A stretch of 64,000 nt of DNA, taken from NCBI GenBank assembly GCA_944325075.1, contig CALUYU010000001.1, positions 1 through 64,000 of the forward strand. Direction: 5' to 3'. This document shows positions 52,588 to 62,708 of the stretch, piece after piece. This DNA comes from Candidatus Gastranaerophilales bacterium (GTDB lineage Bacteria; Cyanobacteriota; Vampirovibrionia; Gastranaerophilales; Gastranaerophilaceae). Made by a program: the position numbers and the translations under genes. The notes beneath the pieces were generated by a model. The model was given only the letters and a program-made list of their open reading frames with translations, made no database searches and was not told where the DNA came from. Positions within the stretch are counted from its first letter, which is position 1. Each line of letters starts with the position of its first letter.

Positions 52588-54626
52588 TATTTTTTCAAAC
52601 TCTTAATCCGGTCTTCAACAGCCGAAACAGCAGACTGATCCTTATTATATTTTAGGAATAATTCATAATTTTTTATTGCTTCTTCTTTATTTTTTTCAGT
52701 TTCATAAGCAATACCGAGTGCATAATATGCATATGCATATTCAGAATCTATTCCGATAGCTTTTTCAAAACACTGTTTACTATTTGCTACATCTTTCTGA
52801 TTTGCGTATACAAGCCCCAGATTAAACCAGCCGTCTGCATACTCAGGTTTTACAAAAATAGCCTTCTTGTAAAACTCAATTGCATTAGCATCATCATTTT
52901 TTAATTTATATACATTACCTATTTTTAGCAGTGTAACTTCATCGGAAGGATTAATAGCCAAGGCATCTTTATAATTCTGAATAGCCTCATCATAACTCTT
53001 CTTTTTATAATTTTCGTCACCTTCTGCAATTAAGTCCTTATTCTTTTCGTTTATTGCAGTATCAGCTTTAGTCTCTTCTTTAACACCATCATCAAGTGTT
53101 ATAATTACCGGTTGAATTTCTCCGGTTGAAGAGGTAGTTTCAACAGAAGTATTTGAATTTATTTCTGCTATAAATTCCGCAAACTCTTCACTATATTTAG
53201 TATTATCCGGACTCATAGAAATTGCTTTTTCATAATACTCTGTTGCTTTATCGTTGATTTTACAAGCACGATATGCCTGAGCAAGCCCAAAATATGCAGA
53301 GCTGTCGCTTGTTCCTCTTGATATTGCTTTAATAAACAAATCCGTCGCATTTGAATAATTTTGTTTCTGCAAATCAAGCTTAGCCTGGGCAATAATTGCG
53401 TCAGTTAAATTGTGCTGAACTATTTCGCTATCTTTTACTTCAAGAATAGAATTATATAAAGCAATAGCCTCCTCATAACGTTCAAGAGCATGGAGAGCTA
53501 TCGCCTTATTTATCTTAATATCTACATTATCAGGTTCTTCTACAAGCACTTCATCGTAATACTTAAGAGCATTTACATAATCCTTTTCAAGATGATAGCA
53601 TGCGGCTAATTCCTTTTTAATATTAACATCCTTTGTATCAATGGATATAGCCTTTTCGTAATTAGCTATTGCATTCTTGTAATCTTTCTGGCGCTGATAA
53701 ACCAGACCTAAATTTTTATAAACTCTGGCATCATTAGGATAGAATTGCGAATACTTTTGATATTCGGAAACAGCCATAGTATTATTTCCCATATCAGCAA
53801 GAAGATTTCCGTAATCAAACCTCAAAGAATGCAAATTGGGGTTCTGTTTAAAAATATCGTTAAACTGCGCAAGCGCCAAATCATTTTTATCAAGATTCTG
53901 GTATGCCAATGCAAGGCAAACTTTGGCAGTTAAATTAGAAGAATCTTTTTCTACAGCTTTTTCCAAGAATTCTACTGATTTTTCATAATTATTAATTTCA
54001 AAAAGCGCAATACCGTAATTTGCATAATCATCAAAATGATTGTTGTTGTTTACATACAAATTTTCATATTCCTCAGCGGCTTTTTCCGGGTTGTTATCAG
54101 CCAGATATGCCTGAGCAAGGCTTTTTCTGGCTTCCCAATGCTGGGAATAGGTATTTAAAAACAAATTATAATTTTCTATAGCAGACTTATATTCTTTCAT
54201 TTGATACTGCACATTTGCAATATTCAAATAATTATATTTGTATTCAGGAAAAATCTTTAAAGCATTTTCGTATGCCCCAAGAGCTTCAGTGTATTTTCCC
54301 TGGGTTTCATATATGCTGCCCAAACTTATATAAACAAAAGCATCGTTCGGGCGGAGCTCAATAACTTTAGCATACGCTTCAATTGCTTTATCGTAATCAT
54401 CCATATCAGTATACAAACCGGCAAGTTTTGTATAAAGCATAGCGTCATCCGGTGACAGCTTAATTGCTTCCAAAACTTTAGCGACAGCTTGGGTAAACTC
54501 TCTCTGATATTCAAGAGTACAAGCCTCCTGATAAAGCGAACTTGCCTCAGGTGTCATTGCAGCATATCCGGGATAAGATGCAGCCAAAGACAATATAAGT
54601 GCTGTTAGAAAAATATGCTTTTTAAT
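52587..54626 (-). CDS. Exported TPR protein with apparent ATT start
   Basis: About 679 residues. The body is at least twelve TPR units (AYAKVIELRPNDAFVYISLG, NYEKAISIDTKDVNIKKELA) with a Ser/Thr-rich linker at about residue 495-520 between two TPR blocks. The nearest usual start is TTG at 54593, which has no ribosome binding site and would cut the signal peptide. Eleven codons upstream an ATT at 54624-54626 has AAGGAG exactly 8 bases before it and gives KKHIFLTALILSLAASYPG, a full signal peptide; a stop codon follows upstream. I therefore start it at ATT. It is coupled to the lipoprotein gene at 52186. Confidence 0.8.
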   Translation of the reverse strand: MKKHIFLTALILSLAASYPGYAAMTPEASSLYQEACTLEYQREFTQAVAKVLEAIKLSPDDAMLYTKLAGLYTDMDDYDKAIEAYAKVIELRPNDAFVYISLGSIYETQGKYTEALGAYENALKIFPEYKYNYLNIANVQYQMKEYKSAIENYNLFLNTYSQHWEARKSLAQAYLADNNPEKAAEEYENLYVNNNNHFDDYANYGIALFEINNYEKSVEFLEKAVEKDSSNLTAKVCLALAYQNLDKNDLALAQFNDIFKQNPNLHSLRFDYGNLLADMGNNTMAVSEYQKYSQFYPNDARVYKNLGLVYQRQKDYKNAIANYEKAISIDTKDVNIKKELAACYHLEKDYVNALKYYDEVLVEEPDNVDIKINKAIALHALERYEEAIALYNSILEVKDSEIVQHNLTDAIIAQAKLDLQKQNYSNATDLFIKAISRGTSDSSAYFGLAQAYRACKINDKATEYYEKAISMSPDNTKYSEEFAEFIAEINSNTSVETTSSTGEIQPVIITLDDGVKEETKADTAINEKNKDLIAEGDENYKKKSYDEAIQNYKDALAINPSDEVTLLKIGNVYKLKNDDANAIEFYKKAIFVKPEYADGWFNLGLVYANQKDVANSKQCFEKAIGIDSEYAYAYYALGIAYETEKNKEEAIKNYELFLKYNKDQSAVSAVEDRIKSLKK

Positions 54627-54665
54627 TTTTTTAACTCCTTATTTTAACAATATAATAACAAAAAA

Positions 54666-55583
54666 TTATATTTGTGTAAAGCTATGTGAATAAACCTTAT
54701 GATTAGAAAGTATTTCAACAGTCTTTATTATCATTGTTTGTTCCTCACTATTACTATTATATTCTATATCACTTAAATCGGAAAGTTTTTCAACCATGCG
54801 GGCGATATCAATATACAATTCATCTGTTTTATTTTGAGGAGAATTTAATTCAAGCATTCTAAAAATTCTTACAAGTTCTAAATCTTTTGCATCAATTATA
54901 GCAGCGTCGAGGCCGGCTCCAAAGGCCATTACGGCAAATACTCTGTTTATCAGCGGACGTAACTCTGCCGGACAGCCGTTTGAAACATTAGAAAGACCTA
55001 CTAATGTTTTAACCGGAGGATCAAAAGATTCTTTTATCATTTTTATTGTATTAATCGCCTCCGGGGCCTGGGATTGATCAGCGGTTACAGGTAAAACCAG
55101 CGGGTCAAAGTAAATTTTTTCGGTATCAATGCCTTTTTCCAAAAACTTTTCATACATGTCAAAAGCAATCTCAAGCCTTCCATCTGAAGTTTTCGGTATC
55201 CCGGTTTTGTCCATTGTAAGCGCAATAATATTACTATCTTTTTCAACAGCCAGATCAGATAGTTTATCAAACCTTTCAGGGTCATTAGATGTACTGTTTA
55301 TAAAAGCATGCGATGAGTTGCTACAAACTTCAAAACCCGATTGCATTTCCGAAAAATTAGTTGTATCAAAGGATATTCCAGCAGAAGAATTTTCCTGAAC
55401 CAGCCGCACAAGCCACGGCAGAACTCCTTGGAATGAACCTTTTGCCGGGCCTACATTCAGGTCTATAAAATCCATATTTTCCTGAAGTTTAATTAACTCC
55501 GTAAAGAAATCTCTATCTCTTTTAAGCAGAGCCTCTTTAACTGTTTTTGAAATTATATGAATATTTTCGCCTATTAATAACAT
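54666..55583 (-). CDS. Pterin-binding methyltransferase-like protein
   Basis: A 305-residue TIM-barrel protein of the pterin-binding family (dihydropteroate synthase, MetH folate domain, AcsE). It begins LIGENIHIISKTVKEALLKR and has DFIDLNVGPAKGSFQGVL, ISFDTTNFSEMQSGFEVC, IIALTMDKTGIP, LVLPVTADQSQAPEA and VGLSNVSNGCPAELR. It most resembles methyltetrahydrofolate:corrinoid methyltransferases, which pass a methyl group to a cobalamin protein. No corrinoid protein is adjacent, so its partner is unknown. Confidence 0.78.
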   Translation of the reverse strand: MLLIGENIHIISKTVKEALLKRDRDFFTELIKLQENMDFIDLNVGPAKGSFQGVLPWLVRLVQENSSAGISFDTTNFSEMQSGFEVCSNSSHAFINSTSNDPERFDKLSDLAVEKDSNIIALTMDKTGIPKTSDGRLEIAFDMYEKFLEKGIDTEKIYFDPLVLPVTADQSQAPEAINTIKMIKESFDPPVKTLVGLSNVSNGCPAELRPLINRVFAVMAFGAGLDAAIIDAKDLELVRIFRMLELNSPQNKTDELYIDIARMVEKLSDLSDIEYNSNSEEQTMIIKTVEILSNHKVYSHSFTQI

Positions 55584-55610
55584 ACAAATAGTTTATCACA
55601 AAAAGAATAC

Positions 55611-56261
55611 CTATCCATTTTGTAACAAATTTATAATATCTTCTTTAGTAACAGAGGGATCAATTTCATTTATTGAAGTAATACTGTTATCAACTTTTTC
55701 ATGGAAAATTTTTTCTATAAGCGGCTTATTATATTTATATAGTATTGACCCATGCTGTAAAATGTAACCGTTTTTACGATACTGAGCAGAACCTATAAGT
55801 TTTTTACCACCGTAACAAAGATCAGCACCGGTAGAAATCAGCATACAATAGTCAAACTTTGTATTTACCTTTTTTGTACCGCCAAAATCAAGATTTATAC
55901 CTATTTTTGCAAATTTATCAATCAGAATTTGGGAAATTTCGGCATAGGATTTTATAACGCTGTCACCTGATTTAAGATATTCAACAGGACAAATAAAGCT
56001 GTATGTAATCTCATCATCATGCAAAAGCGCCCGGCCGCCGGTAAGCCTTCTTACAACATCAATCCCATCTTCTGCAAGCAGCTGTTTATCTATAAATAAA
56101 TCTGATTGATTTCGCCCGACAGAAACGCATGCCGGAGACCAGCCGTATAATCTGAAAACCGGTTCAGGAGACTGGTTTTGAATAGCGTTTTCCAAAAGTT
56201 CGCAGTCAATACGCATATTTTCTGCTCCGGTATAAACATCATAAGGAATTATTGTATACAT
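55611..56261 (-). CDS. Lipoate/octanoate-protein ligase family protein
   Basis: A 216-residue BPL/LplA/LipB-family protein. It has FRLYGWSPACVSVGRNQSD, the RRLTGGRALLHDDEITYSF motif, and the conserved Lys in LCYGGKKLIGSAQYR (about 148-162), followed by LQHGSILY. This family attaches lipoate or octanoate to E2 or GcvH proteins. Whether it is a ligase (LplA) or a LipM-type octanoyltransferase cannot be told; the accessory ATP domain of LplA is missing, which favours LipM/LipL-type. It abuts the next gene upstream by one base. Confidence 0.85.
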   Translation of the reverse strand: MYTIIPYDVYTGAENMRIDCELLENAIQNQSPEPVFRLYGWSPACVSVGRNQSDLFIDKQLLAEDGIDVVRRLTGGRALLHDDEITYSFICPVEYLKSGDSVIKSYAEISQILIDKFAKIGINLDFGGTKKVNTKFDYCMLISTGADLCYGGKKLIGSAQYRKNGYILQHGSILYKYNKPLIEKIFHEKVDNSITSINEIDPSVTKEDIINLLQNG

Positions 56262-57151
56262 TAACTTTCTTTGTCCCGCTTTTTCAGATTATCCTCAAAC
56301 TGCTTAAAAACATCACTACCGACAAACTGTTCTAATGCCGCGCGTTTTGAATAAAAGGTTGCCCTGGCTTTTGTCTGTTCATCCAGTGCACTTCTATAAT
56401 AAGCGTCTGTAACCAAAACTATTTCCCTTGATAAATTTTGGGCTGCCTCATAATACTTTTTCCGCTGTTTTACAATGTCATCAATCATCTCCAGACTTTT
56501 TTTGGCCGTCATATATTCATTATAAAGATTAACCGTTAACTGCTGTAAGTCTTCTATCTTTCTGATAAGAATAATCATATCCGCATCTGTAACTTTTGTA
56601 TACTTATAGTTAAGAGCTTTTGTATCCTGAGACATTATACTGAAAATATTGCTTCCCAACATTGAACCGGTTGCTATAATAGGATTTCCAATACCGGCCC
56701 CAACAAGTGTTGACATACTTGCAATATTAAGAAGAACTTTTTTTATAGATTTTTCATTAGGCTTATCTTCATCAGGATTTGAAAGTTTATACAGCGCAAA
56801 ACTTATGGTATCACTCTTTGCAGCAGCTCCCTGCCATAAAAGAGTTAAATCTTCATACATATCAGCCTGTTCAAGTTCAAGCTCCTTTGAAATCTCTTTT
56901 GACATGCGCTTAATGCTCAAATCTGCATATGTAAGATCCCCCGAATCTATTTGATCTAAATCAGCCTTTACCGTTTCTTCCTTAATATTTTGCTTTATTT
57001 CAACAAACTTCTTTTCCGGATCATCAGTTAACCCTACACGAAATGACGGATCTTTAATATTTGCGTCATTAATATCGTCCAGAGTAACATTAGCTCCAAA
57101 CGCGGGAGTTATTAAAGTTAAAACAAATATTACAGCTAAAATCTTTTTCAT
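56261..57151 (-). CDS. Exported hypothetical protein, paralogue of its neighbour
   Basis: A 296-residue protein with signal peptide (ILAVIFVLTLITPAFGA). The rest is mostly helical with hydrophobic Gly-rich middle (MSTLVGAGIGNPIIATGSML) and coiled-coil-like ends (KIEDLQQLTVNLYNEYMTAK). It matches the gene at 57148 in several places: LLWQGAAAKSDTISFALYKL against ALWKGTVDNNQVIGFALKKL. The stop and start of the two overlap by 4 bases. Periplasmic or outer-membrane role likely, function unknown. Confidence 0.7.
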   Translation of the reverse strand: MKKILAVIFVLTLITPAFGANVTLDDINDANIKDPSFRVGLTDDPEKKFVEIKQNIKEETVKADLDQIDSGDLTYADLSIKRMSKEISKELELEQADMYEDLTLLWQGAAAKSDTISFALYKLSNPDEDKPNEKSIKKVLLNIASMSTLVGAGIGNPIIATGSMLGSNIFSIMSQDTKALNYKYTKVTDADMIILIRKIEDLQQLTVNLYNEYMTAKKSLEMIDDIVKQRKKYYEAAQNLSREIVLVTDAYYRSALDEQTKARATFYSKRAALEQFVGSDVFKQFEDNLKKRDKES

Positions 57152-57966
57152 TTTGCCTGACCCTGCCCCCTAAACAATGCTGTATTATAGTTGTACTGAT
57201 ACATATTTAGACCGTCAACAACCTTTTTACCGGCCAGTCGCTGCAATTCAAGATGATATTTTTTTGCCTGCTGAAGATAATAAAACTCTTCCATGACCAT
57301 ATTGTCATACAAAGATGAAGAAATCGTTATCTCAAGCAAATCATCTTCATCCATTGCTTTCGAAAAATTCTTATTGTAAAGCAAAAGTTTTGATCTGACT
57401 TCTTTTAGCTGGGAAAGAGAACTTTTATAGTTATAATAGGAATTAATTATTTTATCCTGAAGGTTCTCAATCAAACCGGCAAGTTCAATCATTTCTGTAT
57501 CCGTAAGCGGAATTTCTGTCGGGATATTCTTTTTGTTAATAAGATTTTGAGCTAATCTTCCAGCTGCAAATGCAGACGTCTGTACAAGATAATCCCCACC
57601 CATCATCGCAGGAGCAAAAGAAGCTCCGGCAACAAGAGCCGACAAGGTTTTGGACATTAAAGAAGCATGTATTCTCCGCTGGCTTTCCGGAGTTGCAAGC
57701 TTTTTCAGGGCAAAACCTATTACCTGGTTATTATCTACCGTACCTTTCCACAAAGCCTCTATATCCTGCAAATCCTTTTCTTTCTGCTTTTGTATAATCT
57801 CCTGCAAAGATGAATCATCGTTTATTACAAGAGAACTTTTCAATGGTACATCTGTTTTAGGAATTTCTATTTTTTCAGGAGTAACCCCGTCAAGAGTTAT
57901 ATCCTCTGCAAATGCACAGCCAACGATACTACATATTACAACCAACAAAACTAATACTTTATTCAT
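57148..57966 (-). CDS. Exported hypothetical protein, paralogue of its neighbour
   Basis: A 272-residue protein from ATG 57966 with the signal peptide KVLVLLVVICSIVGCAFA. Its Cys is at the right place for a weak lipobox (VGC) but the following AFA fits signal peptidase I. The middle (LSALVAGASFAPAMMGGDYL) is hydrophobic and Gly/Ala-rich; the C-terminus is helical (LAGLIENLQDKIINSYYNYK). It is tandem to a related gene and is separated from the TPR gene at 58068 by about 100 bases of divergent promoter DNA. Confidence 0.7.
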   Translation of the reverse strand: MNKVLVLLVVICSIVGCAFAEDITLDGVTPEKIEIPKTDVPLKSSLVINDDSSLQEIIQKQKEKDLQDIEALWKGTVDNNQVIGFALKKLATPESQRRIHASLMSKTLSALVAGASFAPAMMGGDYLVQTSAFAAGRLAQNLINKKNIPTEIPLTDTEMIELAGLIENLQDKIINSYYNYKSSLSQLKEVRSKLLLYNKNFSKAMDEDDLLEITISSSLYDNMVMEEFYYLQQAKKYHLELQRLAGKKVVDGLNMYQYNYNTALFRGQGQAK

Positions 57967-58067
57967 AACAAATTTATAACACAAGTAAAAGAATAAATCC
58001 AATGATTGAGGAAGTAATAAACCGATAGATTGTTCTTTATAAGACGCAAAAAAAGTAGAATAATAAT

Positions 58068-58826
58068 GTGAAAGAGGTCGTTTTGGATAAGAATACTGAA
58101 AATCAGTTATACAACACTCCCCTGCCGAAAGTAGAAATGGTTAAAAATTTTTTATCCAAGGCAGAAACGCTGCGTGAGAAAAAATTATACAAAGAAGCTA
58201 TTTCTATATATTTAAATGCGATTTTGCTGGACAGGCAGGATGTAACATCCTATTATGGCCTTGGTTTATGCTACAAATATCTTGAAAATTATGGGAAAGC
58301 TATCAAAAATTTTGAACAGGCTGCTAAGCTAAAACCGGATTTTTATGAAGCTTATTATGAACTTGGTATTTGCCATCTTAAAGAAGGAATACCATGCGGA
58401 GCGATTAAAAATTTTGTTCAGGCAATACAAATTAACCCTGATAATCCTAATGCAATTTTACAGCTTGGGATTGCACATGAACTTTGTGATGAGCAGGATA
58501 TGGCATTAATGGTTTACGAAAAATTAATTGAAAATTCTCCAAATTATATAAAGGCCTATGAACATAAGTCTACTCTGTTAATGAAACTTGAAAAATACAA
58601 TGAGGCCTGCAATACATTAATCGAATTAACCAAGATTGTCCCGAATTATGCGCAAGCCTACTTTGGAATAGCTGCCTGCCTAGAAAAAACCGGAAAACAA
58701 ACAGAGGCCCAAAGATATTACCGTAAGTTTTTACAGCATAACCCTCAACCCGGTCAGGCCAATTACGCGAAAACAAGATTAAAACAGCTTAAAACAAAAC
58801 ATTCCAATTATCTAAGCCTGGTTTAG
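58068..58826 (+). CDS. TPR protein
   Basis: A 252-residue cytoplasmic TPR protein with five or six repeats ([60 protein letters not shown]). Neither the GTG at 58068 nor a TTG at 58083 is clearly better: the TTG has AGAGG about 5 bases upstream. No signal peptide. It overlaps the end of lepA by 4 bases, but on the opposite strand. Confidence 0.82.
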   Translation: MKEVVLDKNTENQLYNTPLPKVEMVKNFLSKAETLREKKLYKEAISIYLNAILLDRQDVTSYYGLGLCYKYLENYGKAIKNFEQAAKLKPDFYEAYYELGICHLKEGIPCGAIKNFVQAIQINPDNPNAILQLGIAHELCDEQDMALMVYEKLIENSPNYIKAYEHKSTLLMKLEKYNEACNTLIELTKIVPNYAQAYFGIAACLEKTGKQTEAQRYYRKFLQHNPQPGQANYAKTRLKQLKTKHSNYLSLV

Positions 58827-60625
58827 TCTTCTTCAAGGCTCAAAACAGCCATAAAGGCTTCCTGCGGAACTTCCACACGGCCTACTGATTTCATTCGTTT
58901 TTTACCTTTTTTCTGCTTTTCAAGAAGTTTGCGTTTTCTTGAAATATCGCCGCCATAACATTTATCAAGAACATTTTTACGCATTGCTTTAATATTTGTT
59001 CTTGCTATTACCCTTCCGCCGATTGCAGCCTGAATAGGTACTTCAAACAACTGACGCGGAATTATTTCTTTCAACTTAGTTGTCAATTTTTGGCCAATAT
59101 AAAAAGCACTGTCTTCATGACAAATTACCGAAAGCGCATCAACTACCTCGCCGGCAAGCATTATATCAAGTTTTACAAGTTTTGAACGCTTATAATCACA
59201 AAATTCATAATCCATACTTGCATAACCCTTGGTTCGGGATTTCAGCTGATCATAAAAATCTGTTATAACTTCTGACAAAGGAATCTCATACTCCAAATCC
59301 GCACGAATTTTGTCTATATAAGACATGTTTTTGAAAATTCCGCGTTTTGTCTGAGCCAAATCCATCAAAGTTCCTACATAATCATTTGGAGTTATTATTG
59401 AAACTTTTACATAAGGTTCTTCAATGTAATCACGGTATTGAGGCCCAGGAAGATTTGCCGGGTTATCGATTTCAACCATTTCACCGTTTGTTTTATAAAC
59501 CTTATAAACAACAGAAGGAGCCGTTGTAACAATAGAAAGTCCATACTCCCTTTCCAGACGCTCTTGGGCAATTTCCATATGGAGCATTCCCAAAAATCCG
59601 CAGCGAAAACCAAAACCTAACGCAGATGAGGTTTCCGGCTCAAAAGTAATACTGCTGTCATTAAGTTTTAACTTTTCCAATGCCTCTTTTAAATCCTGAT
59701 AATCATCGTTATCAACCGGATATAGACCTGAAAAAACCATCGGCAGTGCTTCTTTATATCCCGGCAAAGGTTCAGGTGCCGGATTGTCGGCATTAGTAAT
59801 AGTATCACCGACAAATCTGGTAAGTTCTTTTATAGAACCGGCAAAAAAGCCTACATCTCCGCATTTAAGCTCCTGAACAGATACTCTCATAGGCGTTTGA
59901 TACCCAAGTTCAACAACCTCAAACTCTTTGCCTGTTGCCATAAACTTAATCCGGTCTCCGACTTTTATACTGCCGTCTACAACTTTAAAGAAACACAAAG
60001 TTCCAAGATACTGATCGTAAACACTATCAAAAACAAGTGCACGTAATGGTTTATCAATAGTATCAACCGGCGGCGGTATAAGATCTACAATAGCTTCTAG
60101 AACTTCTTCTATTCCTATACCGGCTTTTGCGCTTACCGGAATTGCAAGAGAGGCGTCTATACCCAAAACTTCTTCTATTTCTGCCTTAACTCTCTCAACA
60201 TCAGCAGACGGCAAATCTATTTTATTGATAACCGGTATAATTTCGAGATTTTGTTCTGCTGCAAGATACACATTCGCAAGTGTTTGCGCCTCAACTCCCT
60301 GTGTTGCATCAACAATAAGTAATGCCCCTTCGCAAGCCGCAAGAGATCTTGAAACCTCATAAGAAAAATCAACATGTCCGGGAGTATCAATTAAATTAAG
60401 CTCATACTGTTTCCCGTTTTTAGCAGTATAACGCATTCTTGCGGTGTTAAGTTTAATTGTAATACCGCGTTCACGTTCTATATCCATCGAATCCATTATC
60501 TGGTTCTGCATATCACGCTGAGCAACCGTGCCGGTTTTTTCCAGCAAGCGGTCTGCAAGGGTAGATTTTCCATGGTCAATATGAGCTATTATACAAAAAT
60601 TTCTTACATTTTCTCTGTATTTCAT
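58823..60625 (-). CDS. lepA: Elongation factor 4 (LepA)
   Basis: A 600-residue translational GTPase that back-translocates or helps ribosome assembly. The G domain has [16 protein letters not shown] (14-29), [26 protein letters not shown] and [17 protein letters not shown]. The LepA-specific C-terminal region ends [20 protein letters not shown]. Length is exactly that of the family. It is a single gene, convergent with the TPR gene and followed on the far side by the small gene at 60665. Confidence 0.98.
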   Translation of the reverse strand: MKYRENVRNFCIIAHIDHGKSTLADRLLEKTGTVAQRDMQNQIMDSMDIERERGITIKLNTARMRYTAKNGKQYELNLIDTPGHVDFSYEVSRSLAACEGALLIVDATQGVEAQTLANVYLAAEQNLEIIPVINKIDLPSADVERVKAEIEEVLGIDASLAIPVSAKAGIGIEEVLEAIVDLIPPPVDTIDKPLRALVFDSVYDQYLGTLCFFKVVDGSIKVGDRIKFMATGKEFEVVELGYQTPMRVSVQELKCGDVGFFAGSIKELTRFVGDTITNADNPAPEPLPGYKEALPMVFSGLYPVDNDDYQDLKEALEKLKLNDSSITFEPETSSALGFGFRCGFLGMLHMEIAQERLEREYGLSIVTTAPSVVYKVYKTNGEMVEIDNPANLPGPQYRDYIEEPYVKVSIITPNDYVGTLMDLAQTKRGIFKNMSYIDKIRADLEYEIPLSEVITDFYDQLKSRTKGYASMDYEFCDYKRSKLVKLDIMLAGEVVDALSVICHEDSAFYIGQKLTTKLKEIIPRQLFEVPIQAAIGGRVIARTNIKAMRKNVLDKCYGGDISRKRKLLEKQKKGKKRMKSVGRVEVPQEAFMAVLSLEED

Positions 60626-60664
60626 AAGTCTATTATATCATAAAGATTATGAAAATATAAAATA

Positions 60665-60868
60665 TTAGTCACTTTCAGCGATAACATTCGTTATCAGCTC
60701 TCCGTAATTATTAACATGCCCGTCTGTTTCTTCAACAATATATCTAAGTTCAGGTTTATTTTCTATTGCTTTTCTGGCTGTTTCCATTGCCTCTTCTATG
60801 TCAGTAAATTCTCCGATTAAAGTTTTTGAAAACTCTGAGTAATCTTTTTCTGTATAAACGTGATACAT
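60665..60868 (-). CDS. Small hypothetical protein
   Basis: A 67-residue acidic protein: MYHVYTEKDYSEFSKTLIGE, then a helix EEAMETARKAIENKPELRYI and VEETDGHVNNYGEL. This looks like a small alpha/beta domain that could bind another protein or RNA. The ATG is preceded by AAAGGGGAAAA. No recognisable family. It is the only gene between lepA and ispF. Confidence 0.6.
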   Translation of the reverse strand: MYHVYTEKDYSEFSKTLIGEFTDIEEAMETARKAIENKPELRYIVEETDGHVNNYGELITNVIAESD

Positions 60869-60919
60869 AATTTTTCCCCTTTCAATTAAATATTACTACA
60901 AGAAAAATTTTTAGCATAA

Positions 60920-61396
60920 TTAAACATGTTTTAATAAAACTGACGCATGCGCTTCTATTGCCATACACTGACCAACCGCATCAAGTTTTTCTTTAGTTTT
61001 TGCCTTAACAGAAATTTTATCAATATCAATATCAAAAATCTTACTCAAAACTTCTTTCATTTTAGGAATATACGGCATCATTTTAGGCTGCTGGGCAATT
61101 ATGTTACTGTCAAGATTTACTATTTCATAACCTTTTTCTTTTACAAGATTATAAACATGTTCCAAAAGAACAGTACTATCAGCATCTTTATACTTAGGAT
61201 CCGTGTCAGGAAATAATGTACCGATATCAGAAAGCGCCAATGCCCCAAGAAGAGAATCTATAATCGCATGAATTAGAACATCTGCATCCGAATGCCCCAA
61301 AAGACCTTTTTCATGAGTTATTTTAACTCCTCCGATAACTAAATCTCGTCCAGATATAAGCTTATGAATATCATATCCTGTACCTATTCTATACAT
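60920..61396 (-). CDS. ispF: 2-C-methyl-D-erythritol 2,4-cyclodiphosphate synthase
   Basis: A 158-residue trimeric enzyme of the MEP isoprenoid pathway. The zinc ligands are in [11 protein letters not shown] (DxH) and the His of [20 protein letters not shown]. The CDP-binding and flexible loop regions are [20 protein letters not shown] and [20 protein letters not shown]. Length is standard. It stops 2 bases from the CDF transporter gene, so both are likely in one operon. Confidence 0.97.
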   Translation of the reverse strand: MYRIGTGYDIHKLISGRDLVIGGVKITHEKGLLGHSDADVLIHAIIDSLLGALALSDIGTLFPDTDPKYKDADSTVLLEHVYNLVKEKGYEIVNLDSNIIAQQPKMMPYIPKMKEVLSKIFDIDIDKISVKAKTKEKLDAVGQCMAIEAHASVLLKHV

Positions 61397-61398
61397 AT

Positions 61399-62307
61399 TT
61401 ACACCTTCTTACATTTCTTACTGCAGTTTTGTTCCGTACACTCAGGTTCTGCATGAATTGATACTGCACATTTTCCAAATTTTCCGCATATACTGTCTTC
61501 AATATCGTCACAAATTTTATGACACTCACAAATCGTCATCTGCGCCGGAAACAGCAAAATAAGTTCAATATCCTTAGACGGTCCAACACTTCTTGCCTTT
61601 AAGCTTTTATAGCCGGTTATTCCTTTAGTTTTATAGCTGTTTATTATGCTTTCAATTTCATCCAGTTCTTCCTTGGGTAAAGATCCGTCAAGCAAATTAT
61701 TCAATGTTGTTTTAGAAATAGAAAATCCGGCTTTAAAAATAAATATCGCAACACCTATGGCAATAATCGGATCCAGAATATGTATCCCGGTAATCTTTAT
61801 CAGAACTAAACCGGCCAAAACACCAAGAGAGGAATAAATATCCGTTCTCAAGTGTTCGCCGTCCGCAAATAAAGAAACTGAATTTGAACGTTTTGCCACG
61901 TGAAAAAGATATGAACTTACTAAAAAGTTGGCAACAACAGCAAAACCCATTACAATAATACCAATATTGCTCTCAATTTCAACCTCATAACCTAAAAACA
62001 GTTTTTTTAATGATTGATAAATTATATATAAAGACGCAAATATTATTAAACCGCCTTCAATAAAACCGGACATATCTTCATAACGTCCGTGACCGAACGG
62101 ATGATCATTATCGGCCGGTTCAGAAGATTTTATTACGGCAAAAAAAGTTAAGACTGACGCCAGAAAATCACTCAGAGAGTGAATTGCCTCGGAAATAATA
62201 CTTATACTGCCTGAAACAATTCCTGCAATAATCTTTAATGCAATTATTACAGCATTTGATGTTATAGATAATCCCGCTGCAAGTTTTTTTTCTGTATCTA
62301 TATGCAT
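61399..62307 (-). CDS. Cation diffusion facilitator (CDF) family transporter
   Basis: About 302 residues from ATG 62307. Six membrane helices lie between residues 10 and 200, with metal-site motifs [19 protein letters not shown] and the Asp/His pair in [19 protein letters not shown], plus [17 protein letters not shown]. The cytoplasmic C-terminal domain ends with a Cys-rich tail ([10 protein letters not shown]). The family exports Zn2+, Fe2+ or Mn2+; the ion is not certain. The longer ORF start at 62373 lies in the loop of a terminator hairpin and is rejected. Confidence 0.9.
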   Translation of the reverse strand: MHIDTEKKLAAGLSITSNAVIIALKIIAGIVSGSISIISEAIHSLSDFLASVLTFFAVIKSSEPADNDHPFGHGRYEDMSGFIEGGLIIFASLYIIYQSLKKLFLGYEVEIESNIGIIVMGFAVVANFLVSSYLFHVAKRSNSVSLFADGEHLRTDIYSSLGVLAGLVLIKITGIHILDPIIAIGVAIFIFKAGFSISKTTLNNLLDGSLPKEELDEIESIINSYKTKGITGYKSLKARSVGPSKDIELILLFPAQMTICECHKICDDIEDSICGKFGKCAVSIHAEPECTEQNCSKKCKKV

Positions 62308-62352
62308 ACAACTTATTTTGTCACGATTTAGATGTTTTGTCAAAGAATTATT

Positions 62353-62381
62353 AAAAAAAAAAAACCGGCTCATAGCCGGTT
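62353..62381 (-). terminator. Terminator before the CDF gene
   Basis: On the minus strand AACCGGCT (62374-62381) pairs with AGCCGGTT (62363-62370), loop ATG, followed by T10. It ends the transcript of the small gene at 62459. Confidence 0.85.
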
Positions 62382-62458
62382 ATAATAACATATAAACTCT
62401 TTCTAACACTAAGAGTTTTTATATATTATCTTTTTCATACCTAATCAAACAGCTAAGT

Positions 62459-62593
62459 CTATTGTTCAATAGCTTTTTCTGTTTCTTCAATCTCTTTTAT
62501 TATAAATATTAATTTATCTTTGAAAAATTTAAGGAACAAACCAATTTCATTTTTAAAACTGTAAGCCCCCGGCCAAATTATATAATTATACAT
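62459..62593 (-). CDS. 44-residue small protein
   Basis: Starts at ATG 62593 after GGAGAG with a 7-base spacer, ends at TAG 62459. Sequence begins MYNYIIWPGAYSFKNEI, then GLFLKFFKDKLIFIIKEIEE, which is amphipathic, and ends with an acidic tail. It has its own ribosome binding site and a strong terminator (62353-62381), so it is probably expressed. Membrane-associated small protein or toxin are possible; no family is recognised. Confidence 0.5.
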   Translation of the reverse strand: MYNYIIWPGAYSFKNEIGLFLKFFKDKLIFIIKEIEETEKAIEQ

Positions 62594-62641
62594 TCTGAAC
62601 TCTCCTTAGTACTCTAACCTTAACAATTCCTGATACGACAA

Positions 62642-62679
62642 TAAACCTTCCGAACTTTAAATATCCGGAAGGTTTATTA
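62642..62679. terminator. Hairpin after the prepilin gene
   Basis: ATAAACCTTCCG (62642-62653) and CGGAAGGTTTAT (62666-62677) form a 12-bp stem around an AT-rich loop. On the minus strand it is followed by TGTCG, so the T run is poor, but the stem is strong and it lies 30 bases past the prepilin stop. Confidence 0.6.
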
Positions 62680-62708
62680 AGTTTTTGTTACAATCAGTTT
62701 TATTTATG

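Noticed and set aside
62308-62373. Longer N-terminus for the CDF transporter starting at 62373
   Set aside because: This ATG is the loop of the terminator hairpin at 62363-62381 and the following codons are the T run (Phe repeats); the ATG at 62307 starts the conserved domain.
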